Of a DNA stretch of 64,000 nucleotides, positions 9,701-15,136 are shown one piece after another. Every line of letters begins with the position of its first letter. Within the stretch, counting starts at the first letter, position 1. The DNA is taken from positions 397,738 through 461,737 of the forward strand of contig CALWLW010000001.1 in NCBI GenBank assembly GCA_944381625.1, in the 5' to 3' direction. A model generated the notes under the pieces. The model did no database searches. It was not told the origin of the DNA and worked only from the letters and a program-made list of their open reading frames with translations. This stretch comes from an uncultured Lachnoclostridium sp. (GTDB lineage: Bacteria > Bacillota > Clostridia > Lachnospirales > Lachnospiraceae). A program made the position numbers and the translations under genes.

Positions 9701-9900
9701 TAAATATGGTTCTCTTCTCTCAGATTCGTGATCTGATACAAATTGGTGATATACTGTCTCTGTTCCCGGAGTCCTTCCGGTTCCGGCGTTTCTTCCCCTT
9801 CCAGATATACCATGGGCGCGGATTCATAGTCGTAACCGAATCCGCTGTGTCTTCTTATGATAATATTCGCAAAATCCAGAAAGCGGCTCAGAGTCTCCAT
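6712..9900 (-). CDS. Large low-complexity coiled-coil protein with repeated YLEE-type motif, function unknown
   Basis: 1062 residues, not recognised as a known family. The N-terminal 150 residues look folded and helical (RFLDFANIIIRR start; then helices to about residue 155). Most of the rest is disordered and rich in Q, E, R, G, S and P. A highly charged R/E helix occupies about residues 410-520, and a C-terminal coiled coil (EEIVTELRTEREKTVIRQEK) ends in ERTMDARLDESVGRIVNQVYRRLEDRL. Five copies of a short motif, hydrophobic-x-Y-L/A-E-E/G followed by P-x-P, occur near residues 28, 262, 402, 616 and 950. Several stretches are DNA-level tandem duplications. It lies between a tube gene and the tube adaptor. 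It has no hydrophobic segments, which argues against a classical tape measure, though length control remains possible. Confidence 0.75.
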   Translation of the reverse strand: METLSRFLDFANIIIRRHSGFGYDYESAPMVYLEGEETPEPEGLREQRQYITNLYQITNLREENHIYRQNLTFLTQILASRVSRNLYPSLERQIEKTVRAQMPEVRERTVREFSTEIRSLMREGGFRQIEVLRERLLPAQTDENEDKKEQLILFRKLENIYNSSIYATADYQYYRRDVHQHFYGDARRRERRPAAPMERTVVPPEYMTASTGRMPVLPGQAAVPQGDSAFLPGNMAVPQGTSYELVREQSVRTEGLEPAQMDYLEEPAPMGEPGTSQNTPQLSLELERRLRQEDAAQDAQASPRGNESVQGTETALHSEESIQTVRDTRRASHFEPAVQDAVSVSYSEPGVRNGQGSPLPYTAQEGRTGILERALQEARVQLQNIEYWKRYTPSERRDALRLDYLEEGARTPEQTEQEESARRGAESGKREETIRRETESRKSEEDTRREAESRRREEASRQEAENRRQEEAAHQEEETKRRKEAARREAENGDSREAARRETARQEEEAARFERTAGQIQADTGREQAAGQTQADADREQAAGQVQEDVVRDSGEVREGESLRLLWDEIVQRSRDFIRDVEARADGKMFRPKTESMRETAPVRMRVRMENGVPLVYLEAEEPAPEHTGTNRAEAVPQAIRDAMQRSQGRVETGEAGSSEPSGSSESSGRTAQAVGDFTPAAALIQPPLRPLVLRQEAAGTAQRAQGDNILPPAAVLTAQPFLFPLFSGQEPSGQETAGTMPTGSVLQPTGSARAGSVLQPTGSARADSVPLSAGSGQVYPVDLEYAPDEAERIRREILETVLSSRQGRGSSGAPASAGQGTGSSGAPVSAGQGTGPSGFPVPENRESSKTQVRNAEELVQRVDVSFRDRPLPDTAARTVAVQQVRRVLERYAEGSISIQEARTALDTALRAYQSRGGVSRGSGQYRTAGRLQRVRMEAAQAFRGEPASILYAEEPVPEGDRGENRRLKKEVEEIVTELRTEREKTVIRQEKLVERQQEIVREVISSQPSLLTEGKSGMQLAQQIERTMDARLDESVGRIVNQVYRRLEDRLKTERERRGLR

Positions 9901-9918
9901 CGTCAGGCCCCCGTCCTA

Positions 9919-10431
9919 TTAGTCCCAGCTTACATCCATGCTTCCGTCGTCTTCCAGCGTCCGATAAACCAATTCCACCGTCAGTGACATAATCCCGCTG
10001 CTTTCTGCGTTCAGTTCGCTCAATGCCGCCTTTCTGATTGCGCATCCTCTCAGATAATAAGCTTTCACCGCCGCGCCGTTTTGCCCCAATACGTAGATTG
10101 CCACTTCTTTCCGCATCTGGTAACCGGGCTTGTACCGGGCAAACTCTCCTTCTTCTTCCAGGAGGCCTTTTTCCAGCGTGAGAACACGTTCTTCCTCCAC
10201 GGGCCGCAGCAGACTGTAGACCATGTTGTTCAATCCGCCTTCCCGCAGGACTTCTGTTGGCCGTGACTGCTCCAGTCCCGATACTCTGCGGAACGGGATC
10301 ATCTTTCCTTCCAGATAAACCGCAAAATTATATCCTCTGCGGAACAGTTCTGCAGTGTCCCTGGTCTTTCCGGAAACATTTGTTTTCTTTTTTTGCTCTG
10401 TCCGGTTCCGCCAGATGATCGCGTTTGCCAT
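9919..10431 (-). CDS. CIS tube protein, Afp5-like (gp19 fold, second tube subunit)
   Basis: 170 residues. Family features are YNFAVYLEGKMIPFRRVSGLE near residue 34, which matches the first strands of gp19-like tube proteins (F-x-V-x-I-D/E-G...F-x-x-V-S-G-L). A PVEEERVLTLEKGL segment follows, then LRGCAIRKAALSELNAESSGIMSLTVELVYRTL near the C-terminus, matching the conserved strand pair that closes the beta barrel. The N-terminal 25 basic residues are an extension. It lies after the tail chaperone/DUF6760 frame, with AGGAGG before the ATG. By analogy with Afp5/Pvc5 it would make the first tube ring that contacts the LysM adaptor, while the 146-residue protein upstream forms the bulk of the tube. 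Confidence 0.83.
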   Translation of the reverse strand: MANAIIWRNRTEQKKKTNVSGKTRDTAELFRRGYNFAVYLEGKMIPFRRVSGLEQSRPTEVLREGGLNNMVYSLLRPVEEERVLTLEKGLLEEEGEFARYKPGYQMRKEVAIYVLGQNGAAVKAYYLRGCAIRKAALSELNAESSGIMSLTVELVYRTLEDDGSMDVSWD

Positions 10432-10446
10432 AAGCCATGCCTCCTG

Positions 10447-10644
10447 TTACAGTTCAAATATATTCTTCGGCTTTCCAGCCACCTTCTTGTGGATCTCCGA
10501 AATCTCCGCGCAGAATCTCCGTCTGGTCCGGTGGTCCATCTGCATCACCGTCTCATAGCTCCAGTGGAAATAATAAGCCAGGAAGGATATCTCCTTGTAC
10601 AGCTCATCCTCCGGATATACGGCTATTCCGCCCTCATAAAATTT
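10447..10644 (-). CDS. DUF6760-like small frame, probably expressed by -1 frameshift from the chaperone gene
   Basis: Below the 60-codon start-to-stop level and without any ATG, GTG or TTG before its conserved region. Read in the -1 frame of the preceding gene it gives 65 residues: KFYEGGIAVYPEDELYKEIS, then FLAYYFHWSYETVMQMDHRT, then RRRFCAEISEIHKKVAG. This matches the DUF6760 proteins of CIS loci, which carry an L-Y-x-E-(I/V)-(A/S)-F-(I/L)-A-Y-x-F-H-W core and an R-R-R-(W/F) helix. The frame opens with a TGA just upstream of a slippery heptamer (A AAT TTT, 10638-10644) and ends at TAA directly before the ribosome binding site of the tube gene. A fusion of the chaperone from ATG 10991 with this frame would be about 181 residues. 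Alternatives are initiation at a rare codon, or a real frameshift mutation. Confidence 0.75.
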   Translation of the reverse strand, partial: KFYEGGIAVYPEDELYKEISFLAYYFHWSYETVMQMDHRTRRRFCAEISEIHKKVAGKPKNIFEL

Positions 10645-10991
10645 ACCGGCTTCTCAAACTTCTCTCCACAGTGGGGGCAGACGCAGGTCTCCGTCAGCGT
10701 GTCCATGGAGTTGATGGTCTGGTACATATTCTGCAGAAACGCCAGATCCGCGGAGAACAGTTTTTCGATGGTAGCCGGACGGATATGCTGCACCGTCCCC
10801 AGCGAAGTGATCACGCGGGACAGCAGGATAATCGTCAGATATCCCGGATTGTTCACCACCCGCGGGTCCCGCAGGGGAAGGATCTCGTCCGCCGCCGTCG
10901 CCAGCCGCATGACGCCTTTTTTATGCACCTCTCCGTTCTCGTCCACATATCCTCTGGGAAGTTCAAATTCAAATTCTGTGATCAGTTCCAT
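10623..10991 (-). CDS. Tail assembly chaperone of CIS ('T4-type baseplate hub assembly chaperone' family)
   Basis: 122 residues from ATG 10991, which has AAAGGAG seven bases upstream; the frame also extends to TTG 11009. The sequence ITEFEFELPRGYVDENGEVH, then GVMRLATAADEILPLRDPRV and LTIILLSRVITSLGTV, is characteristic of this CIS family, which lies between tube and LysM genes in many loci. The C-terminus carries CVCPHCGEKFEKP, a two-cysteine zinc-ribbon-like knuckle. The stop (TAG 10623-10625) falls 13 bases after the slippery heptamer A AAT TTT. Genome position, short size and downstream overlapping frame all resemble gpG/gpGT tail chaperones. Function (tube or hub assembly chaperone) is inferred from family and position. 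Confidence 0.82.
   Translation of the reverse strand: MELITEFEFELPRGYVDENGEVHKKGVMRLATAADEILPLRDPRVVNNPGYLTIILLSRVITSLGTVQHIRPATIEKLFSADLAFLQNMYQTINSMDTLTETCVCPHCGEKFEKPVNFMRAE
10638..10644 (-). promoter_or_regulatory. Candidate -1 programmed ribosomal frameshift site
   Basis: On the minus strand the zero frame reads GTA AAT TTT ATG, so the heptamer A AAT TTT fits X XXY YYZ. Slipping one base back gives AAA TTT TAT GAG and enters the DUF6760-like frame directly. A purine-rich GGAGAGAAG lies about 15 bases upstream and could act as a Shine-Dalgarno-like stimulator. No strong downstream pseudoknot was obvious by eye. Confidence 0.6.
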
Positions 10992-11034
10992 AGCTGCTCC
11001 TTTATCCAATATCCGCCATCAGGGGGCCGCGCCT

Positions 11035-11097
11035 GGCGGCTGCGAGCCGCCCCGCGCCCCGTCCGGCGGAAAGCTCCCGCGGCCCAAAGCCGCGGGA
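11035..11097 (-). promoter_or_regulatory. Tandem GC-rich hairpins 3' of the major tube gene
   Basis: Two perfect stems lie in the 113-bp gap after the tube stop at 11123. The first, at 11075-11097, pairs TCCCGCGGC with GCCGCGGGA around a 5-nt loop. The second, at 11035-11051, pairs GGCGGCT with AGCCGCC around a 3-nt loop. Neither is followed by a T tract on the minus strand, so this is not a classical intrinsic terminator. An attenuator or mRNA 3'-end stabiliser that keeps tube/sheath message above the baseplate message is likely. Confidence 0.6.
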
Positions 11098-11122
11098 CGC
11101 ATCCCGTTGATATATCCGTCTA

Positions 11123-11563
11123 TCAGCTCTCTCTGTCCATGGACTCGTATACCAGCTCCACGCTCTCAAACGCGATCTCGCTGGAGCTTGCGTTGAAGTC
11201 CGGCGCGGTATATTTGCTGGGCCATGCGTTGTACAGGTTCCACACTGCCAGAGCCGTCTCCCCGTCGTCGTCGAACAGGGTGATCGTCACATCCTTGTTG
11301 TGATCCTCTCCAAGAGAAGTACCCTGGGAGATGGAAGTCACCCACTCATAGAAGCTCATGGAACTGGTCATGCCCCATTTCAGCGTTACGTTGCCAAACT
11401 TGGTCAGGCCGTTCATCTTGCGGGACCAGTTCACGCCCTCGTCGCCTGCCCTGTACTCGATCACGTCGATACTCGCGTCAAAACCGCTTACCTCAGAAAA
11501 GCTCGCTTCGGTGATGCCGTCGATCTCGACTTTATAGTTATATTTTTTAAATGGATATGCCAC
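11123..11563 (-). CDS. Major CIS tube protein (Afp1-like, gp19 fold)
   Basis: 146 residues, the usual size for the inner tube subunit. The N-terminus MAYPFKKYNYKVEIDGITEA followed by FSEVSGFDASIDVIEYRAGD is the hallmark of T4 gp19/Hcp-like CIS tube proteins. VTLKWGMTSSMSFYEWV and the C-terminal FESVELVYESMDR strand also match. It starts at GTG with AAGGAGG ten bases upstream. It follows the sheath gene by 35 bp, as in other CIS loci where sheath and tube are adjacent, and is followed by two GC-rich hairpins. Expected role: stacked hexamers forming the rigid tube driven outward on contraction. Confidence 0.9.
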   Translation of the reverse strand: MAYPFKKYNYKVEIDGITEASFSEVSGFDASIDVIEYRAGDEGVNWSRKMNGLTKFGNVTLKWGMTSSMSFYEWVTSISQGTSLGEDHNKDVTITLFDDDGETALAVWNLYNAWPSKYTAPDFNASSSEIAFESVELVYESMDRES

Positions 11564-11598
11564 GCTATTGTTCCTCCTTTACTATTCTTCTATCAGAC

Positions 11599-13317
11599 TT
11601 ATGACTCTTCCATGAACTGCGTGATTCTGAAGATTACGAACTCAGCAGGACGGCTGGGCGCCACGCCGATCTCGCAGATCAGACGTCCGTTCAGGATATC
11701 GTTCTGGGACATGGTATCTCTTCCGATATTGACAAAGAACGCCTGGTCTTCCGTGGAGCCTACCAGAGCTCCGCTCCTCCACATGTCGCGCAGGAACGCA
11801 CGGATGGTCCTTCCCACTCTTGACCACAGCATCTCGTCGTTGGGCTCGAATACCGCCCAGTTGGTCTGGGATTTGATGCTCTCCTCCAGATAGATAAAGA
11901 GACGGCGCACGTTGACATATTTCCACAGGCTGTTGCTGGAGCAGGTCCTTGCGCCCCATACGCGGATGCCCTGTCCCGGAAGGGCGCGGATCAGGTTCAC
12001 GCCTGCGGGGTTCAGCACATCCTGCTCTGCCTTGTTGTACAGGCTGGACAGCCCGATGCAGTTGTATACCACTTCGTTGGCCGGAGCTTTATGTACGCCG
12101 CGCTCCACGTCGGTCCTTGCGTAGATACCGCAGACCGCTCCCGAAGGCGGAATGTACGCCGGTTTCTTGTTCAGGGCGTCGTAGATCTGGATCCACGGAT
12201 GATACATCGCCGCATAGTCGGAATCGATCTTCTCCCTGTGGGCCAGTACATCCTGGGGTTTCACCAGATCCTGAGGCACATCCAGCACCGCGAAGCTGGC
12301 TCCGGTATTGGTACAGTGTGCCACCAGCGCAAGCTGTACTGCCGGGCTGGTCACGCCGGGGATCGCCATGATGCTCACGTTGTTCAGCTCCTTGAACGCC
12401 GCCAGTCCGGTCCTCTTGCCGGGGCCGCCGTCCACACCCATGAATACGTCGTCGGTGATACCCTTCCTGCCGCCGTCGGAACCGCCTGCCAGGAAGACCA
12501 CCGCCTTCTCCGCGTCCGCTGCCGCCGAGAATACGGAGAGCGGATTCACCGCTTCTTTCGTCTCTGCCGCCGTCACGTCCACCAGCTCGGATTTCGCCAT
12601 CGCCTTCGCGATATGGGAAGCGGAAGAGATATTCAGGGAAACGCCCTCATACAGTTCCACCGTGTCTTTGTAGGTAACTTCCACGTTCATCTCGCAGACG
12701 GAAAGCACCTTCTTGGGAACCGGGTTCTTGTCTACCAGGTCTTCTTTCGTTGGGTTGGCCAGGGTAATGGTGTTGCCCTGCACCATGGCGATCTTGTTGT
12801 AGCTGGTCACCTTGCCGTTGTTGCGGATCATGACCGTGTCGCCCTCTGCGAAGATGGATCCGTTTGCCACCGTGTAGACTCTGCCCGTAGCGTCGTCGCC
12901 GGTCACTTCCACCACCGACGTCTTGCCCTTGGGAGCGGCCACAGCCGTCACCTTGATCTCGTTGCCCCACTTGCCGGCGTTCTTCGCCTGGATGGAAATG
13001 CCGTTCGCGGATACGCCCGCCACAGCCGCGTCAGCCGCCACGGTACGCATCACGTAACATCTGGAACCGCCGTTGGCAAAGAACTGCTCTACGGCGTAGG
13101 CCAGATAGCGGTACTCTCCGTAGGTATTCTCCGGCAGGTATCCGCCGAACTTCCGGTTAAAATCTGCAAAGCTGGTCACAAATTCCGGCGTACCGATGGT
13201 TTTGCCTTTTTCAGCCATACCGATAAAGCCGGCGGTACTGGTACTGACGCCCTCCATCGGTCTCATACCGGATTCAAATTCCTCTACGTATACTCCTGGG
13301 GATAAATATTCTGCCAT
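11599..13317 (-). CDS. CIS tail sheath protein
   Basis: 572 residues. The N-terminus MAEYLSPGVYVEEFESGMRP and VSTSTAGFIGMAEKG are the conserved sheath start (L-S-P-G-V-Y-x-E-E). The C-terminal half carries GIRVWGARTCSSN, YVNVRRLFIYLEESI, FEPNDEMLW and GRLICEIGVAPSRPAEFVIFRI, the domain that interlocks subunits. Residues about 110-220 are a surface beta domain. Only one sheath gene is present, whereas Afp and PVC have three. Upstream of the ATG there is no normal ribosome binding site: the nearest GGAGG (13356-13360) is 38 bases away, followed by a small hairpin and an A-rich leader. No in-frame alternative start exists before a TGA. Confidence 0.93.
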   Translation of the reverse strand: MAEYLSPGVYVEEFESGMRPMEGVSTSTAGFIGMAEKGKTIGTPEFVTSFADFNRKFGGYLPENTYGEYRYLAYAVEQFFANGGSRCYVMRTVAADAAVAGVSANGISIQAKNAGKWGNEIKVTAVAAPKGKTSVVEVTGDDATGRVYTVANGSIFAEGDTVMIRNNGKVTSYNKIAMVQGNTITLANPTKEDLVDKNPVPKKVLSVCEMNVEVTYKDTVELYEGVSLNISSASHIAKAMAKSELVDVTAAETKEAVNPLSVFSAAADAEKAVVFLAGGSDGGRKGITDDVFMGVDGGPGKRTGLAAFKELNNVSIMAIPGVTSPAVQLALVAHCTNTGASFAVLDVPQDLVKPQDVLAHREKIDSDYAAMYHPWIQIYDALNKKPAYIPPSGAVCGIYARTDVERGVHKAPANEVVYNCIGLSSLYNKAEQDVLNPAGVNLIRALPGQGIRVWGARTCSSNSLWKYVNVRRLFIYLEESIKSQTNWAVFEPNDEMLWSRVGRTIRAFLRDMWRSGALVGSTEDQAFFVNIGRDTMSQNDILNGRLICEIGVAPSRPAEFVIFRITQFMEES

Positions 13318-13394
13318 GTTTTTGTTTGGTTTTGAAGCAAATGCTTCTCACCCATCCTCCTTTCCATTTGGTTGACATTTTCTTTTCTTCTACG

Positions 13395-13787
13395 CTATGG
13401 CACCATAGTCGTAGTCGCTGGTCCGGGCGATACGATCTGTATCACGCCCGCCCAGGAACACATGCATTTGCATGTATTGTTTACTGCAGGTTTTCCTCCC
13501 ACCAGTACGGTCGGAGAGCCCGGTGCCCAGGGCGATGCAATCACCGGTATGCACGGCATCGGAGTCAGGACTCCGAGCGCGGCTGCCGTCGCCGCCGCCA
13601 CCTGCGGATTAGCCAGGGAAGTGCACATTCCAAATGGCATAATGTTTACCATGGGTACATTGTCCATGATGCAGGCCGCAGGCATATTGCTGCACAAAAC
13701 CTTGCCTGCCGGGAGTACGTTCAGTACAGACGGCGCCATTCCAAAGCTGCACATGAGCTGGGCTCCCGACGTCACAATGATCGACAC
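13395..13787 (-). CDS. PAAR-like tip protein, DUF4280 family (Afp10-like)
   Basis: 130 residues. Strong DUF4280 pattern: VTSGAQLMCSFGMAPSVLNV, then DNVPMVNIMPFGMCTSLANP, then ALGVLTPMPCIPV and a final VLVGGKPAVNNTCKCMCSW. Several cysteines are conserved, and the glycine/proline-rich short strands fit a PAAR-like cone that sharpens the spike. It starts at GTG 13787 with AAAGGAGG seven bases upstream. It is displaced from the spike gene and lies between the cap/unknown gene and the sheath. DUF4280 proteins in some other loci carry toxin extensions; this one is a bare tip. Confidence 0.87.
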   Translation of the reverse strand: MSIIVTSGAQLMCSFGMAPSVLNVLPAGKVLCSNMPAACIMDNVPMVNIMPFGMCTSLANPQVAAATAAALGVLTPMPCIPVIASPWAPGSPTVLVGGKPAVNNTCKCMCSWAGVIQIVSPGPATTTMVP

Positions 13788-13805
13788 GTTCGACCTCCTT
13801 TCGCA

Positions 13806-14537
13806 CTAAGATGGTGATGTATGTTGAAGTATCCTTACTTCCGTGATATGGTCCTCCTCCCCCGCGTCCACGGGGATGGCGTAAGCGCCCCGGCGGTCCG
13901 TCACCGAGCGGTAGAGCCTCACCAGCGGCGTTCCTGCCCTGATCTTGTCCGGCGGTATTCCCAGCGGTTCGATCCGGTACTCGTTGATCCCGCGCTTTTC
14001 GACAATGACAAACGGAGCCTGCAGCTTTCCGTCGTCCAGGACATAGGTTCTGCCTGTCAGCTTCTCTTTGGTAAAGCCCTGGAAACTTGCCCAGCAGCCG
14101 CCTTCCACATGCTGGCATTCCCGGAAGGCAAGCCCTGTGGGGCTGCTCTTCCTGGCGTACACTTCCACAGGAAATACTTCCTCCGCTTCCATGGACACCG
14201 TTTTCATGGACGCCGCCTCGATGGAACCGGTCAGCCACCCCCGCAGCCGGGAATGTTCCCTGCCCGGAAGCAGATGCATCCGCACGTCCGCCACCGGCTC
14301 CTCCGGGTCCAGAAGCTCCTTTTGGACCAGCACGCTGCAGGCGTGGTAGTCCGGCCCTTCGATGAAGACCCGCGTCTCCCTCTCCTGGGGTTCCAGAAAG
14401 ATGTAGAGACCCTCCGCCTTTTCCACCGGATGGACCACTTTCCCTCCCGAGGAGAACAGTATGCCTCCCTTTCGGATGCACTGCCCGGAGAAATCATCCA
14501 CCAGGCGCAGTGCAAACGCGATCTTCATCCGGATCAT
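13806..14537 (-). CDS. Unknown CIS-locus protein between cap and PAAR genes
   Basis: 243 residues; no family recognised. The N-terminal 90 residues look like a small beta sandwich (IAFALRLVDDFSGQCIRKGG, then FLEPQERETRVFIEGPDY), of the type seen in carboxypeptidase-regulatory-like folds. The middle is mixed and the C-terminal end is a second beta region (YRIEPLGIPPDKIRAGTPLV, then RRGAYAIPVD). The ATG at 14537 has AGGAGG six bases upstream and overlaps the stop of the DUF4255 gene by 4 nt, so co-translation with the tail cap is likely. A structural accessory at the distal end or tip is plausible, but that is position-based inference only. Confidence 0.65.
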   Translation of the reverse strand: MIRMKIAFALRLVDDFSGQCIRKGGILFSSGGKVVHPVEKAEGLYIFLEPQERETRVFIEGPDYHACSVLVQKELLDPEEPVADVRMHLLPGREHSRLRGWLTGSIEAASMKTVSMEAEEVFPVEVYARKSSPTGLAFRECQHVEGGCWASFQGFTKEKLTGRTYVLDDGKLQAPFVIVEKRGINEYRIEPLGIPPDKIRAGTPLVRLYRSVTDRRGAYAIPVDAGEEDHITEVRILQHTSPS

Positions 14538-15118
14538 ACGCGCCTCCTGTCCGCGGCACGGCTCTGCGCTACATCAAAATCAGCTGCAACCACACGCTTG
14601 AAGCTGCGGATCCTTCTGGAGGACAACAGCACCGGCGCCACGCTGAAATAGATACCCAACTGATAGGGGAGGGACAAAACGGACCAAATCTTCGTCTTCT
14701 CCTCAAAGCTCAGCGGCAGCAGCGTAATCGACGACGCGGCTTCGTCTTCCTCGGATGTCCCGTACAAGATGGAATGGTCCATCAGCACCTGCATGGATCT
14801 GCCCAGAATCCTCTGCTCATTTTCCACACTGGACATCAGCTGCGACCTGGTGTTGATAAAAAGCGCAAAAAACAGATTCAAAGGCTTCGGCGGATACTGT
14901 GCCTGATTTCCCTTCATGCGAATCATGTCAAGCTGCTGGTACTCTCTGAGTTCCTGGATGTCATACAAGTACAGTCCCAGCTGGAAATCCGCGTTTTTAT
15001 CGGCCGGCGAGGCCAGCGCGATGGACTCCTGCGACTGAATCAGCTCCGGGCAAATATTCTCCCGCAAGAGCTTTAAGACTTCGTTGCTCACATCCGAGAT
15101 GATGGAAAAATCTGCCAT
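14534..15118 (-). CDS. Tail cap/terminator, DUF4255 family (Afp16/Pvc16-like)
   Basis: About 194 residues from ATG 15118, which has GAGGAGG nine bases upstream (the frame also reaches TTG 15127). Family features are ISDVSNEVLKLLRENICPEL at the N-terminus, LGLYLYDIQELREYQQ in the middle, and PLNLFFALFINTRSQLMSSVENEQRILGR, matching the DUF4255 pattern of P-L-x-L-x-Y/F-L-x-T followed by an E/H-x-x-L-G-x helix. DUF4255 proteins terminate tube and sheath elongation at the distal end. The last 25 residues are basic. This gene being the first of the conserved tail block fits an Afp16 displaced to the front. Confidence 0.85.
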   Translation of the reverse strand: MADFSIISDVSNEVLKLLRENICPELIQSQESIALASPADKNADFQLGLYLYDIQELREYQQLDMIRMKGNQAQYPPKPLNLFFALFINTRSQLMSSVENEQRILGRSMQVLMDHSILYGTSEEDEAASSITLLPLSFEEKTKIWSVLSLPYQLGIYFSVAPVLLSSRRIRSFKRVVAADFDVAQSRAADRRRV

Positions 15119-15136
15119 TCTTATCAACCTCCTCTC

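Noticed and set aside
13318..13356. A short frame starting ATGGGTGAG just after the GGAGG upstream of the sheath gene
   Set aside because: There is no spacing between the Shine-Dalgarno and that ATG, and the 23-codon product overlaps the sheath start in another frame with no conserved feature.
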